NCBI GenBank assembly: GCA_019638115.1
Contig: JAHBUK010000004.1
Location: 350,794-414,793, forward strand
Length of the DNA: 64,000 nt
Reading direction: 5' to 3'
DNA from: Flavobacteriales bacterium
GTDB lineage: Bacteria; Bacteroidota; Bacteroidia; Flavobacteriales_F; PHOS-HE28
Below the pieces are notes generated by a model. That model saw nothing but the letters and a program-made list of their open reading frames with translations, was not told the DNA's origin and did no database searches. This document shows, piece after piece, positions 33,838 to 42,709 of this stretch. The position numbers and the translations under genes are program-made. Each line of letters opens with the position of its first letter. The stretch's first letter is position 1.

Positions 33838-35298
33838 TCATTCAGGGGATCCCTGCGCCTTACTGAGCCTGGATATGCGAATGCCCAGCGCACCGTACAG
33901 CACGGTGATCAAGGGGCTGAGCAGGTTGAAGAAGCAGAACGGCAGATAGGCCAGGGTAGCCACGCCGAGCACGCCGCTCATGTAGGCACCACAGGTGTTC
34001 CAAGGCACCAGTGCCGAGGTGACCGTACCACTGTCCTCCAGGGTGCGGCTCAATACCTGGGGCGCCAGGCCACGCTGCCGGTAGACCGGTGCGAACATGC
34101 GGCCGGGCAGTACGATGCTGAGGTACTGATCGCTGGCCGTAACGTTCACGAACACACAGCTCGCGGCCGTGGTGGCCACCAGTGAACCATCGCCCTTCAC
34201 CAGGCGCATCACCGCCCGGGTGATCCGCTGCAGCAGCCCAGCGCCTTCCATGGCACCACCGAAGGCCAGTGCACAGATGATCAACCAGACCGTGTTCAGC
34301 ATACCGCGCATGCCACCGGCGCTGAGCAACTCATCCACCGCTTCATGCCCGGTAACCACCGAAAAACCGGGGCCCATGGCCGTGATCACCATGCGGTATG
34401 CCTGTGCCGCATAGCTGCCGGTACCGCTGCTTAACTCATGGATCAGCTCCGCTTGGAAGACCACCGCAAAAAGCCCCCCCAGCAAGGCACCCGCGAAGAG
34501 CGCTGGCAAGGCGGGCACCTTGCGCATGATCATCACCACCACGGCCACGGGCACCAGGTACAGCCACCAGCCGATGTTGAACTTGGACTGGATCGCGGCA
34601 TGGAAAGCCTCCGTGCCCACCACCTCCGTGGAAGCCTCACGTGTAAGGCCGATGCCCGCGAAGAGCAGCAGCGCGATGACCATGCTCGGAATGGTGGTCC
34701 AGAGCAGGTAGCGGATGTGCGTGAACAGGTCGGTACCGGCCACTGCGGGTGCCAGGTTGGTGGTATCGCTCAGGGGGCTCAGTTTGTCACCGAAATAGGC
34801 GCCGCTGATCACCGCCCCGGCCACCAACCCCTCATGAAAGCCCATGGCCTTGCCGATGCCCAGCAGTGCGATGCCCACGGTGGCCACGGTGCTCCAACTG
34901 CTGCCCGTGGCCAACGACACCACGGCGCACACCAGACAAGCTGCCACGAGGAAAACTTTGGGCGAGAGCAGCAACAGGCCGTGATGGATCATGGCTGGCA
35001 CGATGCCACTAAGCAACCAGGTACCCGCCAGGGCACCGATCAGCAGGAGGATCAGCACAGCGCCCAAGGCCATGGAGATGTTCCGCACCACTTCCTCCAA
35101 GAGCTGCTTGAAGGTGTTGCCATTGAAGAGGCCGATGCCGATGGCCACGGATGCCGCGAACAACAAGGCAAGCTGGTTGGGGCCGTCCAATCCGCCATCG
35201 CCGAAGACCACCACGTTCAGTCCCAGCATGGCCACCAGGAGCACCACGGGCAACAAGGCTTGCAGGATACCGGGCTCGCGCGGCGTTTTGGTGCTCAT
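33838..35298 (-). CDS. nhaC: Na+/H+ antiporter NhaC family
   Basis: From ATG 35298 (MSTKTPREPGILQALLPVVL) the product has 486 residues and about eleven to twelve helices. NhaC-type motifs include LATGSSWSTVATVGIALLGI, GAVISGAYFGDKLSPLSDTTNLAPAV (the signature), and the C-terminal ASDQYLSIVLPGRMF and DSGTVTSALVPWNTCGAYM. It exchanges Na+ for H+ across the inner membrane and may exchange other ions such as malate-lactate in related proteins. A TATATTCA -7-like box ends six bases before the ATG. The longer frame to 35430 would begin with a non-membrane extension. Confidence 0.92.
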   Translation of the reverse strand: MSTKTPREPGILQALLPVVLLVAMLGLNVVVFGDGGLDGPNQLALLFAASVAIGIGLFNGNTFKQLLEEVVRNISMALGAVLILLLIGALAGTWLLSGIVPAMIHHGLLLLSPKVFLVAACLVCAVVSLATGSSWSTVATVGIALLGIGKAMGFHEGLVAGAVISGAYFGDKLSPLSDTTNLAPAVAGTDLFTHIRYLLWTTIPSMVIALLLFAGIGLTREASTEVVGTEAFHAAIQSKFNIGWWLYLVPVAVVVMIMRKVPALPALFAGALLGGLFAVVFQAELIHELSSGTGSYAAQAYRMVITAMGPGFSVVTGHEAVDELLSAGGMRGMLNTVWLIICALAFGGAMEGAGLLQRITRAVMRLVKGDGSLVATTAASCVFVNVTASDQYLSIVLPGRMFAPVYRQRGLAPQVLSRTLEDSGTVTSALVPWNTCGAYMSGVLGVATLAYLPFCFFNLLSPLITVLYGALGIRISRLSKAQGSPE

Positions 35299-35304
35299 GG
35301 GCCG

Positions 35305-35312
35305 TGAATATA
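35305..35312 (-). promoter_or_regulatory. -7-like box just upstream of nhaC
   Basis: Minus strand TATATTCA, six bases before the ATG at 35298; another very short leader. Confidence 0.35.
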
Positions 35313-35357
35313 GGCGGCCACTTTCGGAAAGCGCGATCTCCTGAGCAGCAGCGCGGA

Positions 35358-36611
35358 TCAGCGCATGAAGTCGTCGTACAAGAGGTAGCGCTGCCGCACG
35401 CGCATGAAGGCCTGCAGGTCGGTCTTCCAACTGGCACGGATGGTCTCTTCATCCTCACCGGCCATGATCCGTTTCCGCAGGTCGGGGTCTCCGGCCAGCT
35501 TGTCGAAGAAGCGGTTGGCCAGGAAGAAGGCCTCCTTGTCGGGCGCATCGCGGTACAGGCCAATGGTCCAGTGGAGCCGGATCCGCCTGTCCATCCTGCT
35601 TTGGAAGGAACCATAGGCCGCAAGGTCCAGCCCGTTACAGACTTTGCTCTTGTGCGGCGGGTCCTTGGCCCCGGGCATGGAAACCGGGGTGAAGGTGAAG
35701 TTGCCCACCGGGTTCCCAGGGTAGCCGATGCACTGGAAGGGCTGTTCGGTGCCGCGCCCCACGCTCACCACTGTGCCCTCGAAGAGGCCGAGGGAAGGAT
35801 AGAGGTACACCGCCGACATGTTCGGCAGGTTCGGTGATGGACGCACCGGCAACTCATACTGGCGCTCGTGGTCGTAGTGCAGGCAGGGGATCACCGTAAG
35901 GGAGCAGGTAACACCGCCCTTCAGCCAACCCTCGCCATTGATCATCTGCGCATACTCCCCCACCGTCATGCCATGCACCAATGGCACCGGGTGCATGCCG
36001 ACGAAACTCTCGTTGCCCTTCTTCAGCACCGGCCCATCCACGTAGAATCCGTTCGGGTTGGGACGGTCCAGCACCACCACGGCCTTGCCGTTCTCCGCTG
36101 CGGCCTCCATCACATAGTGCAGGGTGCTGATGTAAGTGTAGTAGCGCACGCCCACATCCTGGATATCGAAGACGAGCACATCCACATCCACCAACTGGGC
36201 GGCGGTTGGTTTCTTGTTGCTGCCATACAAGGAGACGAGCGGTAGTCCCGTGGCCTTGTCGCGCTGGTCCTTCACATGCTCGCCAGCATCCGCCTCGCCG
36301 CGGAAGCCGTGCTCCGGAGCGAAGACCTTGGTGATGTTCACCTGCAAGGCCAGCAAGGAATCCACGAGGTGCACCTGCCCGATGCGGCCGGTCTGGTTGG
36401 TGACGATGGCAACACGTTTCCCGAGGAGCTGCGGCAGGTAGGCATCCGTACGCTCGGCACCCACCACCACTGGTTCCTGCGCATTGTGCACCACCAGCAC
36501 GGGTTGCGCCTCGGTGGAAGGCGAACCGCACCCGAGCAGCGCAACGGCGCACCCTATCTTCGCCAGCCCCGCCAGAAAAGCACCGCCACCCTTGGGTTTC
36601 GCACACTTCAT
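35358..36611 (-). CDS. DUF1343 lipoprotein, exo-beta-N-acetylmuramidase NamZ family
   Basis: From ATG 36611 (MKCAKPKGGGAFLAGLAKIG) the 417-residue protein has a lipobox (CAVALLGC). DUF1343/NamZ motifs follow: VAIVTNQTGRIG, VFAPEHGFRGEADAGEHV, LPLVSLYGSNKKPT, VLVFDIQDVGVRYYTYISTL, VVVLDRPNPNGFYVDGP and LYPSLGLFEGT. Characterised NamZ releases N-acetylmuramic acid from peptidoglycan fragments for cell-wall recycling. Here it is probably anchored in a membrane facing the periplasm. Its first 20 bases overlap the start of the divergent permease gene if that uses TTG 36592. The upstream frame to 36767 has no signal peptide at its own N-terminus. Confidence 0.88.
   Translation of the reverse strand: MKCAKPKGGGAFLAGLAKIGCAVALLGCGSPSTEAQPVLVVHNAQEPVVVGAERTDAYLPQLLGKRVAIVTNQTGRIGQVHLVDSLLALQVNITKVFAPEHGFRGEADAGEHVKDQRDKATGLPLVSLYGSNKKPTAAQLVDVDVLVFDIQDVGVRYYTYISTLHYVMEAAAENGKAVVVLDRPNPNGFYVDGPVLKKGNESFVGMHPVPLVHGMTVGEYAQMINGEGWLKGGVTCSLTVIPCLHYDHERQYELPVRPSPNLPNMSAVYLYPSLGLFEGTVVSVGRGTEQPFQCIGYPGNPVGNFTFTPVSMPGAKDPPHKSKVCNGLDLAAYGSFQSRMDRRIRLHWTIGLYRDAPDKEAFFLANRFFDKLAGDPDLRKRIMAGEDEETIRASWKTDLQAFMRVRQRYLLYDDFMR
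36555..36562 (+). promoter_or_regulatory. -7-like box for the LolC/E-type permease, inside namZ
   Basis: TATCTTCG, 29 bases before the proposed TTG start at 36592 and within the coding sequence of the opposite-strand DUF1343 gene. Confidence 0.35.
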
Positions 36612-38130
36612 CGCACGCCGCATCCTTTCCGACAAGGATCGCACGGACCGCATCTCGCGGCCCATCGTGGTGATCGCCATGGCGGGTATCGTACTGGGTA
36701 TGGCGGTCATGATCGTCACGCTTGGTTTCACCTCCGGGTTCCAGGGCGAAGTTCGTGCTAAAGTCATCGGTGCCGGTGGTCACCTCCAGATCACCTCCTT
36801 GCGGCAGACCGACCCCAAGGAAACGCCGCGCATCCCCATCGCTCAAGCGTTCTATCCCTGGCTGGACACCGTACAGGGCGTTTCGCACATTCAGATATAC
36901 GCCACCAAGCCGGGCATCATTGAGACCGACAACGACATCCAGGGCGTTGTTGTGAAAGGGGTCGGCAAGGACCATGATTGGACTTTCCTCAGAAGCCATC
37001 TGGTAAACGGGGGTATACCGGCCATCGGGGACAGCACGCGCCCCATCGACCTATTGCTGAGCAGCTACCACGCGGACCGCTTGCAGATCGGGCTGGATGA
37101 CACCATCACGGTCTACCTGGTGAAAGGCCGCGACGATATCCGGCCCCGAAAATTCAGGATCTGCGGGATCTACAAGACCGGCTTGGAGCAGATCGACCAC
37201 AACCTGGCCTACCTGGACATCGAGCACCTGCAACGCTTCTCGCAATGGGGCTTGAAGGCGGAGATCCTGGTGAGCGAGGTGATGGATGGGCACTATGTGG
37301 ACATCGAAGCGCTTGCCCTGGGAGGTGACCGCGTATACCGCTACCAGTGGATCGGACGCGACTTGTATGGACCAGGTCCGCACCGGATCGATCTCCGGGA
37401 CATGGAAAAAGCCGATGGCGATGGTCCACGCATAACACTGGTGGTCAGCGATGCCGACCATACCATACCGGATACGGCTTGGGTGCAATTCCCATCTGTG
37501 CAAAGCATCGGAACGGAAGAGTTGCAGTTAGTGCGAGGGGGCAGCGGGGGAAGCCACACCAAGTACTGCGGTGGTTTCGAGGTGGGCTTGGAACGCTACG
37601 AGGACCTCATGGCCATGGACGACCTCATCTACCAGGAGTACTTGGACCTCGGCTTGCGCTCGCTCAGCGCCCGCGACCGCTTCGGCGAGATCTTCGCCTG
37701 GCTGGAGCTATTGGACAAGAATGTGATCGTGGTGATCACCCTGATGGTGGTCGTGGCCATCATCAACATGACCTCGGCACTGCTCATCATCATCCTTGAG
37801 CGGACCAACATGATCGGTGTGATGAAGGCTTTGGGCAGCACCAACGGTACCATCCGCAGGATATTCCTGATCGACGCGGCATACCTGCTGGGCATCGGCA
37901 TCCTGTTCGGCGACCTGCTGGGCATCGGGCTCTGCCTGCTCCAGCAACAATTCGGCATCATCCGCTTGCCGGTGGAGACCTATTACGTGGAACAAGTTCC
38001 CGTGGACCTCGTGTGGTCTTCCATCGCACTGCTGAACATCGGCACGCTGGCGGTGTGCCTTGCGGCCATGATCCTGCCGAGCATGCTGGTGGCGCGCATC
38101 TCCCCGGCCAAGGCCATCCGTTTCGAGTAG
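36592..38130 (+). CDS. ABC transporter permease, LolC/LolE-like
   Basis: FtsX/MacB-type permease with a first helix right after FAHFIARRILSDKDRTDRIS (helix about 25-45), a large periplasmic domain (about 50-360), and three C-terminal helices (VIVVITLMVVVAIINMTSAL; LGIGILFGDLLGIGLCLL; IALLNIGTLAVCLAAMILPS) ending MLVARISPAKAIRFE. This is the Bacteroidota version of the lipoprotein-releasing LolCDE permease, which needs a separate ATPase. Homologues begin close to the F-IARR motif. The only nearby start in frame is TTG 36592 (512 residues); the ATG at 36484 would add 36 residues lying wholly over the divergent gene. The exact start is uncertain. Confidence 0.82.
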   Translation: MGFAHFIARRILSDKDRTDRISRPIVVIAMAGIVLGMAVMIVTLGFTSGFQGEVRAKVIGAGGHLQITSLRQTDPKETPRIPIAQAFYPWLDTVQGVSHIQIYATKPGIIETDNDIQGVVVKGVGKDHDWTFLRSHLVNGGIPAIGDSTRPIDLLLSSYHADRLQIGLDDTITVYLVKGRDDIRPRKFRICGIYKTGLEQIDHNLAYLDIEHLQRFSQWGLKAEILVSEVMDGHYVDIEALALGGDRVYRYQWIGRDLYGPGPHRIDLRDMEKADGDGPRITLVVSDADHTIPDTAWVQFPSVQSIGTEELQLVRGGSGGSHTKYCGGFEVGLERYEDLMAMDDLIYQEYLDLGLRSLSARDRFGEIFAWLELLDKNVIVVITLMVVVAIINMTSALLIIILERTNMIGVMKALGSTNGTIRRIFLIDAAYLLGIGILFGDLLGIGLCLLQQQFGIIRLPVETYYVEQVPVDLVWSSIALLNIGTLAVCLAAMILPSMLVARISPAKAIRFE

Positions 38131-38154
38131 TCCCGCGCATGGAGGCCCTGCGGC

Positions 38155-38162
38155 TAACTTCG
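38155..38162 (+). promoter_or_regulatory. -7-like box upstream of the cystathionine beta-synthase gene
   Basis: TAACTTCG, 41 bases before the ATG at 38204 in a 73-base gap. Confidence 0.4.
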
Positions 38163-38203
38163 CGGCTCATCACTGCCGCACAACGCACCGGCATCCCATC
38201 TCC

Positions 38204-39577
38204 ATGAAGATCCACGAGAACATCCTCAGCACCATCGGCAACACGCCCATGGTGAAACTCAACCGCATCGTAAAGGACCTGCCGTGCACCGTGCTGGCAA
38301 AAGTGGAAACCTTCAACCCTGGCAACAGCATCAAGGACCGCATGGCCCTGAAGATGATCGAGGATGCCGAGAAGGCCGGCCTGCTGAAGCCCGGGTACAC
38401 CATCATCGAAGGTACCAGCGGCAACACGGGCATGGGCTTGGCGATCGCGGCCATCATCAAGGGCTACAAGTGCATCTTCACCACCACCGACAAGCAGAGC
38501 AAGGAGAAGGTGGACGCCCTCCGCGCATTCGGCGCCGAAGTGATCGTATGCCCCACCAACGTGGACCCCGAGGACCCGCGCAGCTACTACAGCGTGAGCA
38601 GCCGCTTGGTAAACGAAACGCCAAACAGCTGGAAGGCCAACCAGTACGACAACCTGAGCAACCGCCAAGCGCACTACGAGAGCACCGGGCCCGAGATCTG
38701 GGACCAGACCGATGGCAAGATCACGCACCTTGTGGTGGGTGTGGGCACCGGCGGCACCCTGTGCGGCACCGGTCGCTACCTCAAGGAGAAGAACCCGAAC
38801 ATCAAGCTCTGGGGCATCGACACCTACGGCTCCGTCTTCAAGAAACTGAAGGAGACGGGGATCTTCGACAAGAACGAGATCTACCCCTACATCACCGAAG
38901 GCATCGGTGAGGACTTCGTGCCACAGAACGTGGACATGGACCTCATCGACCACTTCGAGAAGGTGACCGACCGCGATGCCGCGATCTACACCCGTAAGGT
39001 GGTGAAGGACGAAGGCATCTTCGCAGGCAACAGCGCAGGTGCGGCCATGGCAGGCTTGATGCAGATGAAGCACCTACTGAAGCCCGAGGACTTGGTGGTG
39101 GTGATCTTCCATGACCATGGCACGCGCTACCTGGGCAAGATGTTCAACGACGACTGGATGCGCGAGCGCGGTTTCCTGGTGGAAGAGAAACCCACCGCCG
39201 GCGATCTCCTAAAGGGCAAGGAACTGCAGCTGCTGAGCGTGGAGGCGGACGAGCCCGTGCTGATGGCCATCGACAAGATGCGCGCCCACAACATCGACCA
39301 ACTGCCCGTGTTCGAGGCCGGCAAGCCTGTGGGCACCATCACCGATGCTCGTTTGTTCGATGCCATTCTGGAGGATGCCGATGTGCGCACCCAGGCCGCC
39401 CGCGTGGTGATGGGCCCAGCCTTGCCCGTGTTGCCGTTGGATGCCACACTGGACGAAGTGGCGAAACGCCTGGGCAACGGCAGTCCGGCGGTGTTGGTAG
39501 ACATGGGCCGTTCGCCGAGCGGAGTCGAGGCGTTCGGGATCCTGACGAAACAGGACATCATCGGGAAATTGCGGTAA
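38204..39577 (+). CDS. PLP-dependent cystathionine beta-synthase with CBS domain pair
   Basis: At 457 residues it has the fold-type II PLP domain (about 1-320) and two CBS domains (about 335-457). Visible are IGNTPMVKLNRI, the PLP lysine in ETFNPGNSIKDRMALKMI, the substrate loop EGTSGNTGMGLAIAA, the phosphate-binding VGVGTGGTLCGTGRYLKE, and GEGIGEDFVP-like TEGIGEDFVPQNVD. It condenses serine with homocysteine, or makes cysteine, in sulfur amino-acid metabolism. No heme-binding N-terminal extension is present, unlike the animal enzyme. CBS pairs usually bind adenosyl compounds such as SAM and regulate activity. The O-acetylserine sulfhydrylase CysK is related but lacks CBS domains. Confidence 0.9.
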   Translation: MKIHENILSTIGNTPMVKLNRIVKDLPCTVLAKVETFNPGNSIKDRMALKMIEDAEKAGLLKPGYTIIEGTSGNTGMGLAIAAIIKGYKCIFTTTDKQSKEKVDALRAFGAEVIVCPTNVDPEDPRSYYSVSSRLVNETPNSWKANQYDNLSNRQAHYESTGPEIWDQTDGKITHLVVGVGTGGTLCGTGRYLKEKNPNIKLWGIDTYGSVFKKLKETGIFDKNEIYPYITEGIGEDFVPQNVDMDLIDHFEKVTDRDAAIYTRKVVKDEGIFAGNSAGAAMAGLMQMKHLLKPEDLVVVIFHDHGTRYLGKMFNDDWMRERGFLVEEKPTAGDLLKGKELQLLSVEADEPVLMAIDKMRAHNIDQLPVFEAGKPVGTITDARLFDAILEDADVRTQAARVVMGPALPVLPLDATLDEVAKRLGNGSPAVLVDMGRSPSGVEAFGILTKQDIIGKLR

Positions 39578-39587
39578 CCTGGTCACG

Positions 39588-40370
39588 ATGCGGATCCTGA
39601 CCGATCAGATGGGGCGAACGGTGGAACTGCCCGCCCTCCCCCAGCGCATCATCTCCCTCGTCCCATCCCAGACCGAGCTCCTCCACGACTTGGGCCTCGG
39701 CGATCGGGTCGTGGGCATCACCAAATTCTGCATCCATCCGGAGACCTGGTTCAAGACCAAACACCGCGTGGGTGGCACCAAGAAGGTGGACCTGGACAAG
39801 ATCCGCGCGTTGAAGCCCGACCTGATCATCGGCAACAAGGAGGAGAACGAGCGCAAGGATATCGAAGCACTGGAAAAAGAATTTCCGGTGTGGATGAGCG
39901 ACATCCGCGACCTGGACGGTGCCTTGGACATGATCCGGCGAGTGGGTGACGCCACCGGCACGATCGAGCAGGCAGCTGATCTTGCAACGCACATCGCAAA
40001 AAGCTTCGCGGCCATGCAGCCACGCGCGGAACCGCGTACCGTGGCCTACTTCATCTGGCGCGAACCCTACATGGTGGCTGGTCACGGAACGTTCATCAAC
40101 GACATGCTGAAGCGCATGGGCCTGGAGAATGTGTTCGATGAAGGTGATGCGCGTTATCCCACGATCACCAACAAAGAACTCGCTGAGGCCGACCCGGAAG
40201 TGATCCTGCTGTCGTCAGAGCCCTATCCCTTCCGGGAGAAACACATCCTGGAGTTGAACATGATCTGCCCCGGAACACCGGTCCACATCGTGGATGGTGA
40301 GTTCTTCAGCTGGTACGGGAGCAGGCTCGAACGTTCACCCGGATACTTCAACGGTCTGCCGATCGTTTGA
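39588..40370 (+). CDS. Helical-backbone metal receptor (cobalamin/iron-chelate binding, BtuF-like)
   Basis: The 260-residue protein matches the periplasmic substrate-binding fold class III: GRTVELPALPQRIISLVPSQ, TELLHDLGLGDRVVGITKFC, IRALKPDLIIGNKEEN, WMSDIRDLDGALDMIRRVG, and the second lobe VAYFIWREPYMVAGHGTFIN with DMLKRMGLENVF. Such proteins bind vitamin B12 or siderophore-type chelates for ABC importers. No signal peptide is visible; the protein starts directly with MRILTDQMGRTVEL. That suggests a cytoplasmic protein or one whose export signal is atypical. It follows the synthase gene by ten bases and is likely in the same operon. Confidence 0.85.
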   Translation: MRILTDQMGRTVELPALPQRIISLVPSQTELLHDLGLGDRVVGITKFCIHPETWFKTKHRVGGTKKVDLDKIRALKPDLIIGNKEENERKDIEALEKEFPVWMSDIRDLDGALDMIRRVGDATGTIEQAADLATHIAKSFAAMQPRAEPRTVAYFIWREPYMVAGHGTFINDMLKRMGLENVFDEGDARYPTITNKELAEADPEVILLSSEPYPFREKHILELNMICPGTPVHIVDGEFFSWYGSRLERSPGYFNGLPIV

Positions 40371-40398
40371 GCGGCCGGTGCGGGCCTGCTGGTGGCCC

Positions 40399-40406
40399 TA
40401 CTTTTG
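40399..40406 (+). promoter_or_regulatory. -7 box of the patatin gene
   Basis: TACTTTTG, a perfect TAnnTTTG match, 20 bases before ATG 40427. Confidence 0.5.
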
Positions 40407-40426
40407 CTGGCACCCTGCCCTTACAA

Positions 40427-42709
40427 ATGACACGCCTGCTCGCCCTTGGCATTACGCTGCTCGTTCTGGTAACGAGCACTTGGGGCCAGCGCGTGGGCGT
40501 GGTGCTGAGCGGTGGCGGCGCGGTGGGGCTTACCCACATCGGCGTTCTGCAAGCCTTGGAGGAGAACGGTGTGCCGGTGGACTACATCGCTGGTAGCAGC
40601 ATGGGCGCCTTGGTGGGTGCCATGTACGCCGCAGGCATCTCGCCCTGGGAAATGGAGGCGCTGTTCGCCTCGGAACTGTACACCATAATGGCGGAGGGTG
40701 GCGTGGAGCGCCAATTCCAGTACTACTTCAAGCAGGATGCTCCCGATGCATCCCTGATCAACCTGCGTTTCGGTCTGGACACCACCATCAGCACCTCGCT
40801 GCCTACCAACCTCCGGAGCCCCGTGCTACTCGATTTCGAGCAGATGCGTGGCTTCTCTCCCGCTGCAGCCCTGGCCGGGTATGACATGGACAGCCTGTTC
40901 GTTCCTTATCGCTGTGTGGCCTCGGACATCACCAACCAGCGAGCGGTGGTTTTCAGCAAAGGCGACCTGGCCCAGGCGGTTCGTGCCAGCATGAGCTATC
41001 CCTTCTATTTCAAGCCCATTCGCGTGGATGGCAACCTGATGATGGACGGCGGGCTGTACAACAACTTCCCGAGCGATGTGATGTATGGCGACTTCATGCC
41101 CGACTTCATCATTGGCAGCAACGTGGCCAACAACGCGCCCCCACCCAGCGAGGACGACCTGCTGAGCCAACTGCGCGCCATGATGCAGGGGCGCACGGAC
41201 TATTCGGTGATCTGCGAGGAAGGCGTGATCATAGAGCCTGTGACCGCCACGAGCCTGTTCGATTTCGGGAGTTCAGGGACCACCATCGCCGATGGTTATC
41301 GAGCAGCCATGGACCGCATGCCGGAGATATTGGCCCACGTTCAGCGAAGGGTGCCAGCAACGCAAGTGGCAGCGCAACGCAAAGCGTTCAGGGCCCAGCA
41401 ACCGCCCTTGGTGTTCGGCGATGTGCGCATACAAGGTTTGAACAAGGCCCGTACCCGTTTCGTGCGCCAAAGCCTGCTTCCGCGGGAGGGAGACCTCACC
41501 TTGGAAGCCCTGAAGCCCGCGTATTTCAGGCTCTATGCAGACAAGAACATCGCGCTACTATACCCCAAGGCCACCTATGTACCCGAGCGTGGCAACTACG
41601 ATCTGGACCTGCTGGTGAAGCCCGAAAAAGATCTGGAGGTCCGCTTCGGAGGCATCTTCTCATCCCGCCCCATCAACACCGGCATGGTGGGACTCCGATA
41701 CAACCTCTTCGGGCGCAGCTCCACCGCGTTGGAAGCCATGTCGTACTTCGGGAAATTCTATGCCAGTGGCCAGTTGAAGGCCAGGGTCCACCTCAGTACC
41801 GCGCTGCCCATTTACCTGGAGCCTGCTTTTACCTTGAACCGCTGGGACCATTTCCGCAGCTTCACGACCTTCTTCGATGAAGTGAAGCCTTCATTCGTAG
41901 TGATCCGAGAGACCTGGGCAGGTGTGAACGCGGGCCTCGGCTTGGGGAACAAAGGCCTGCTGAGACTGGATGTAAAAGGCGTGGAGACCAAGGACAAGTA
42001 CTATCAAAGCGATGTGTTCTCGAGCGTGGATACGGCGGACGTTACCATGTTCCGCTTCCTTACCTCCGGCCTCATGTTGGAGCGGAATTCGCTGAACCGG
42101 AAACAGCACCCCAACACCGGAGAGCGGCTGTTCGCGGAACTACGTTACGTTTCCGGGAACGAGTTCACCGATCCGGGTTCCACACAAACGGGCACAGCGG
42201 ATTTTGAGCAGGCCCATCAGTGGTTCCAAGCGAAGGTCAGCTTGGACAAGTACTTTCTGCCCAAGGGCGTGTTCCGTTTCGGCATGTTCGCCGAAGGCCT
42301 GGCAAGTAGCATGACCCGTTTCCAGAATTACACGGCCAGTGTCATTCGTGCGCCCGCCTTCCACCCCACCCCGGAAAGCGCCACTTGGTTCATTGAGGAG
42401 TTCCGGGCTCCCAACTACTTATCCGCAGGTTTACGCACCATCATGGCCGTAGCTCGCAACCGTTTCGATCTGCGCGTGGAGGCTTATGTGTTCCAACCCT
42501 ACGAGCCATTCGTTCGCGGAGAATCCGACGGTACGGAGACCGCTGCATCGTTCACGCAGCGCTATTTCATCGGCTCGGGTTCGCTCATCTTCCAAAGTCC
42601 GGTAGGGCCGGTCTGGTTCAACCTCAGCTATTTCGATGGGCTTGCCGACCCATGGGTGGTAAGCCTGAACTTCGGATACATCCTCTTCAACCAGAAAGCC
42701 CAGCAGTAA
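40427..42709 (+). CDS. Patatin-like phospholipase fused to a BamA-type beta barrel (type Vd-like)
   Basis: From ATG 40427 (MTRLLALGITLLVLVTSTWG, signal peptide) the 760-residue protein has a patatin domain (about 25-310): RVGVVLSGGGAVGLTHIGVL (oxyanion loop), the nucleophile AGSSMGALVGAMYAAG (GSSMG) and the aspartate in LMMDGGLYNNFPSDVM. A POTRA-like segment follows (about 340-415, FGDVRIQGLNKARTRFVRQ), then an outer-membrane barrel to the end (terminal strand FGYILFNQKAQQ). This matches PlpD-like type Vd autotransporters, which place a phospholipase A1-like enzyme at the surface; retained or released state is unknown. The upstream frame to 40367 is not a signal peptide and overlaps the previous gene. 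Confidence 0.9.
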   Translation: MTRLLALGITLLVLVTSTWGQRVGVVLSGGGAVGLTHIGVLQALEENGVPVDYIAGSSMGALVGAMYAAGISPWEMEALFASELYTIMAEGGVERQFQYYFKQDAPDASLINLRFGLDTTISTSLPTNLRSPVLLDFEQMRGFSPAAALAGYDMDSLFVPYRCVASDITNQRAVVFSKGDLAQAVRASMSYPFYFKPIRVDGNLMMDGGLYNNFPSDVMYGDFMPDFIIGSNVANNAPPPSEDDLLSQLRAMMQGRTDYSVICEEGVIIEPVTATSLFDFGSSGTTIADGYRAAMDRMPEILAHVQRRVPATQVAAQRKAFRAQQPPLVFGDVRIQGLNKARTRFVRQSLLPREGDLTLEALKPAYFRLYADKNIALLYPKATYVPERGNYDLDLLVKPEKDLEVRFGGIFSSRPINTGMVGLRYNLFGRSSTALEAMSYFGKFYASGQLKARVHLSTALPIYLEPAFTLNRWDHFRSFTTFFDEVKPSFVVIRETWAGVNAGLGLGNKGLLRLDVKGVETKDKYYQSDVFSSVDTADVTMFRFLTSGLMLERNSLNRKQHPNTGERLFAELRYVSGNEFTDPGSTQTGTADFEQAHQWFQAKVSLDKYFLPKGVFRFGMFAEGLASSMTRFQNYTASVIRAPAFHPTPESATWFIEEFRAPNYLSAGLRTIMAVARNRFDLRVEAYVFQPYEPFVRGESDGTETAASFTQRYFIGSGSLIFQSPVGPVWFNLSYFDGLADPWVVSLNFGYILFNQKAQQ

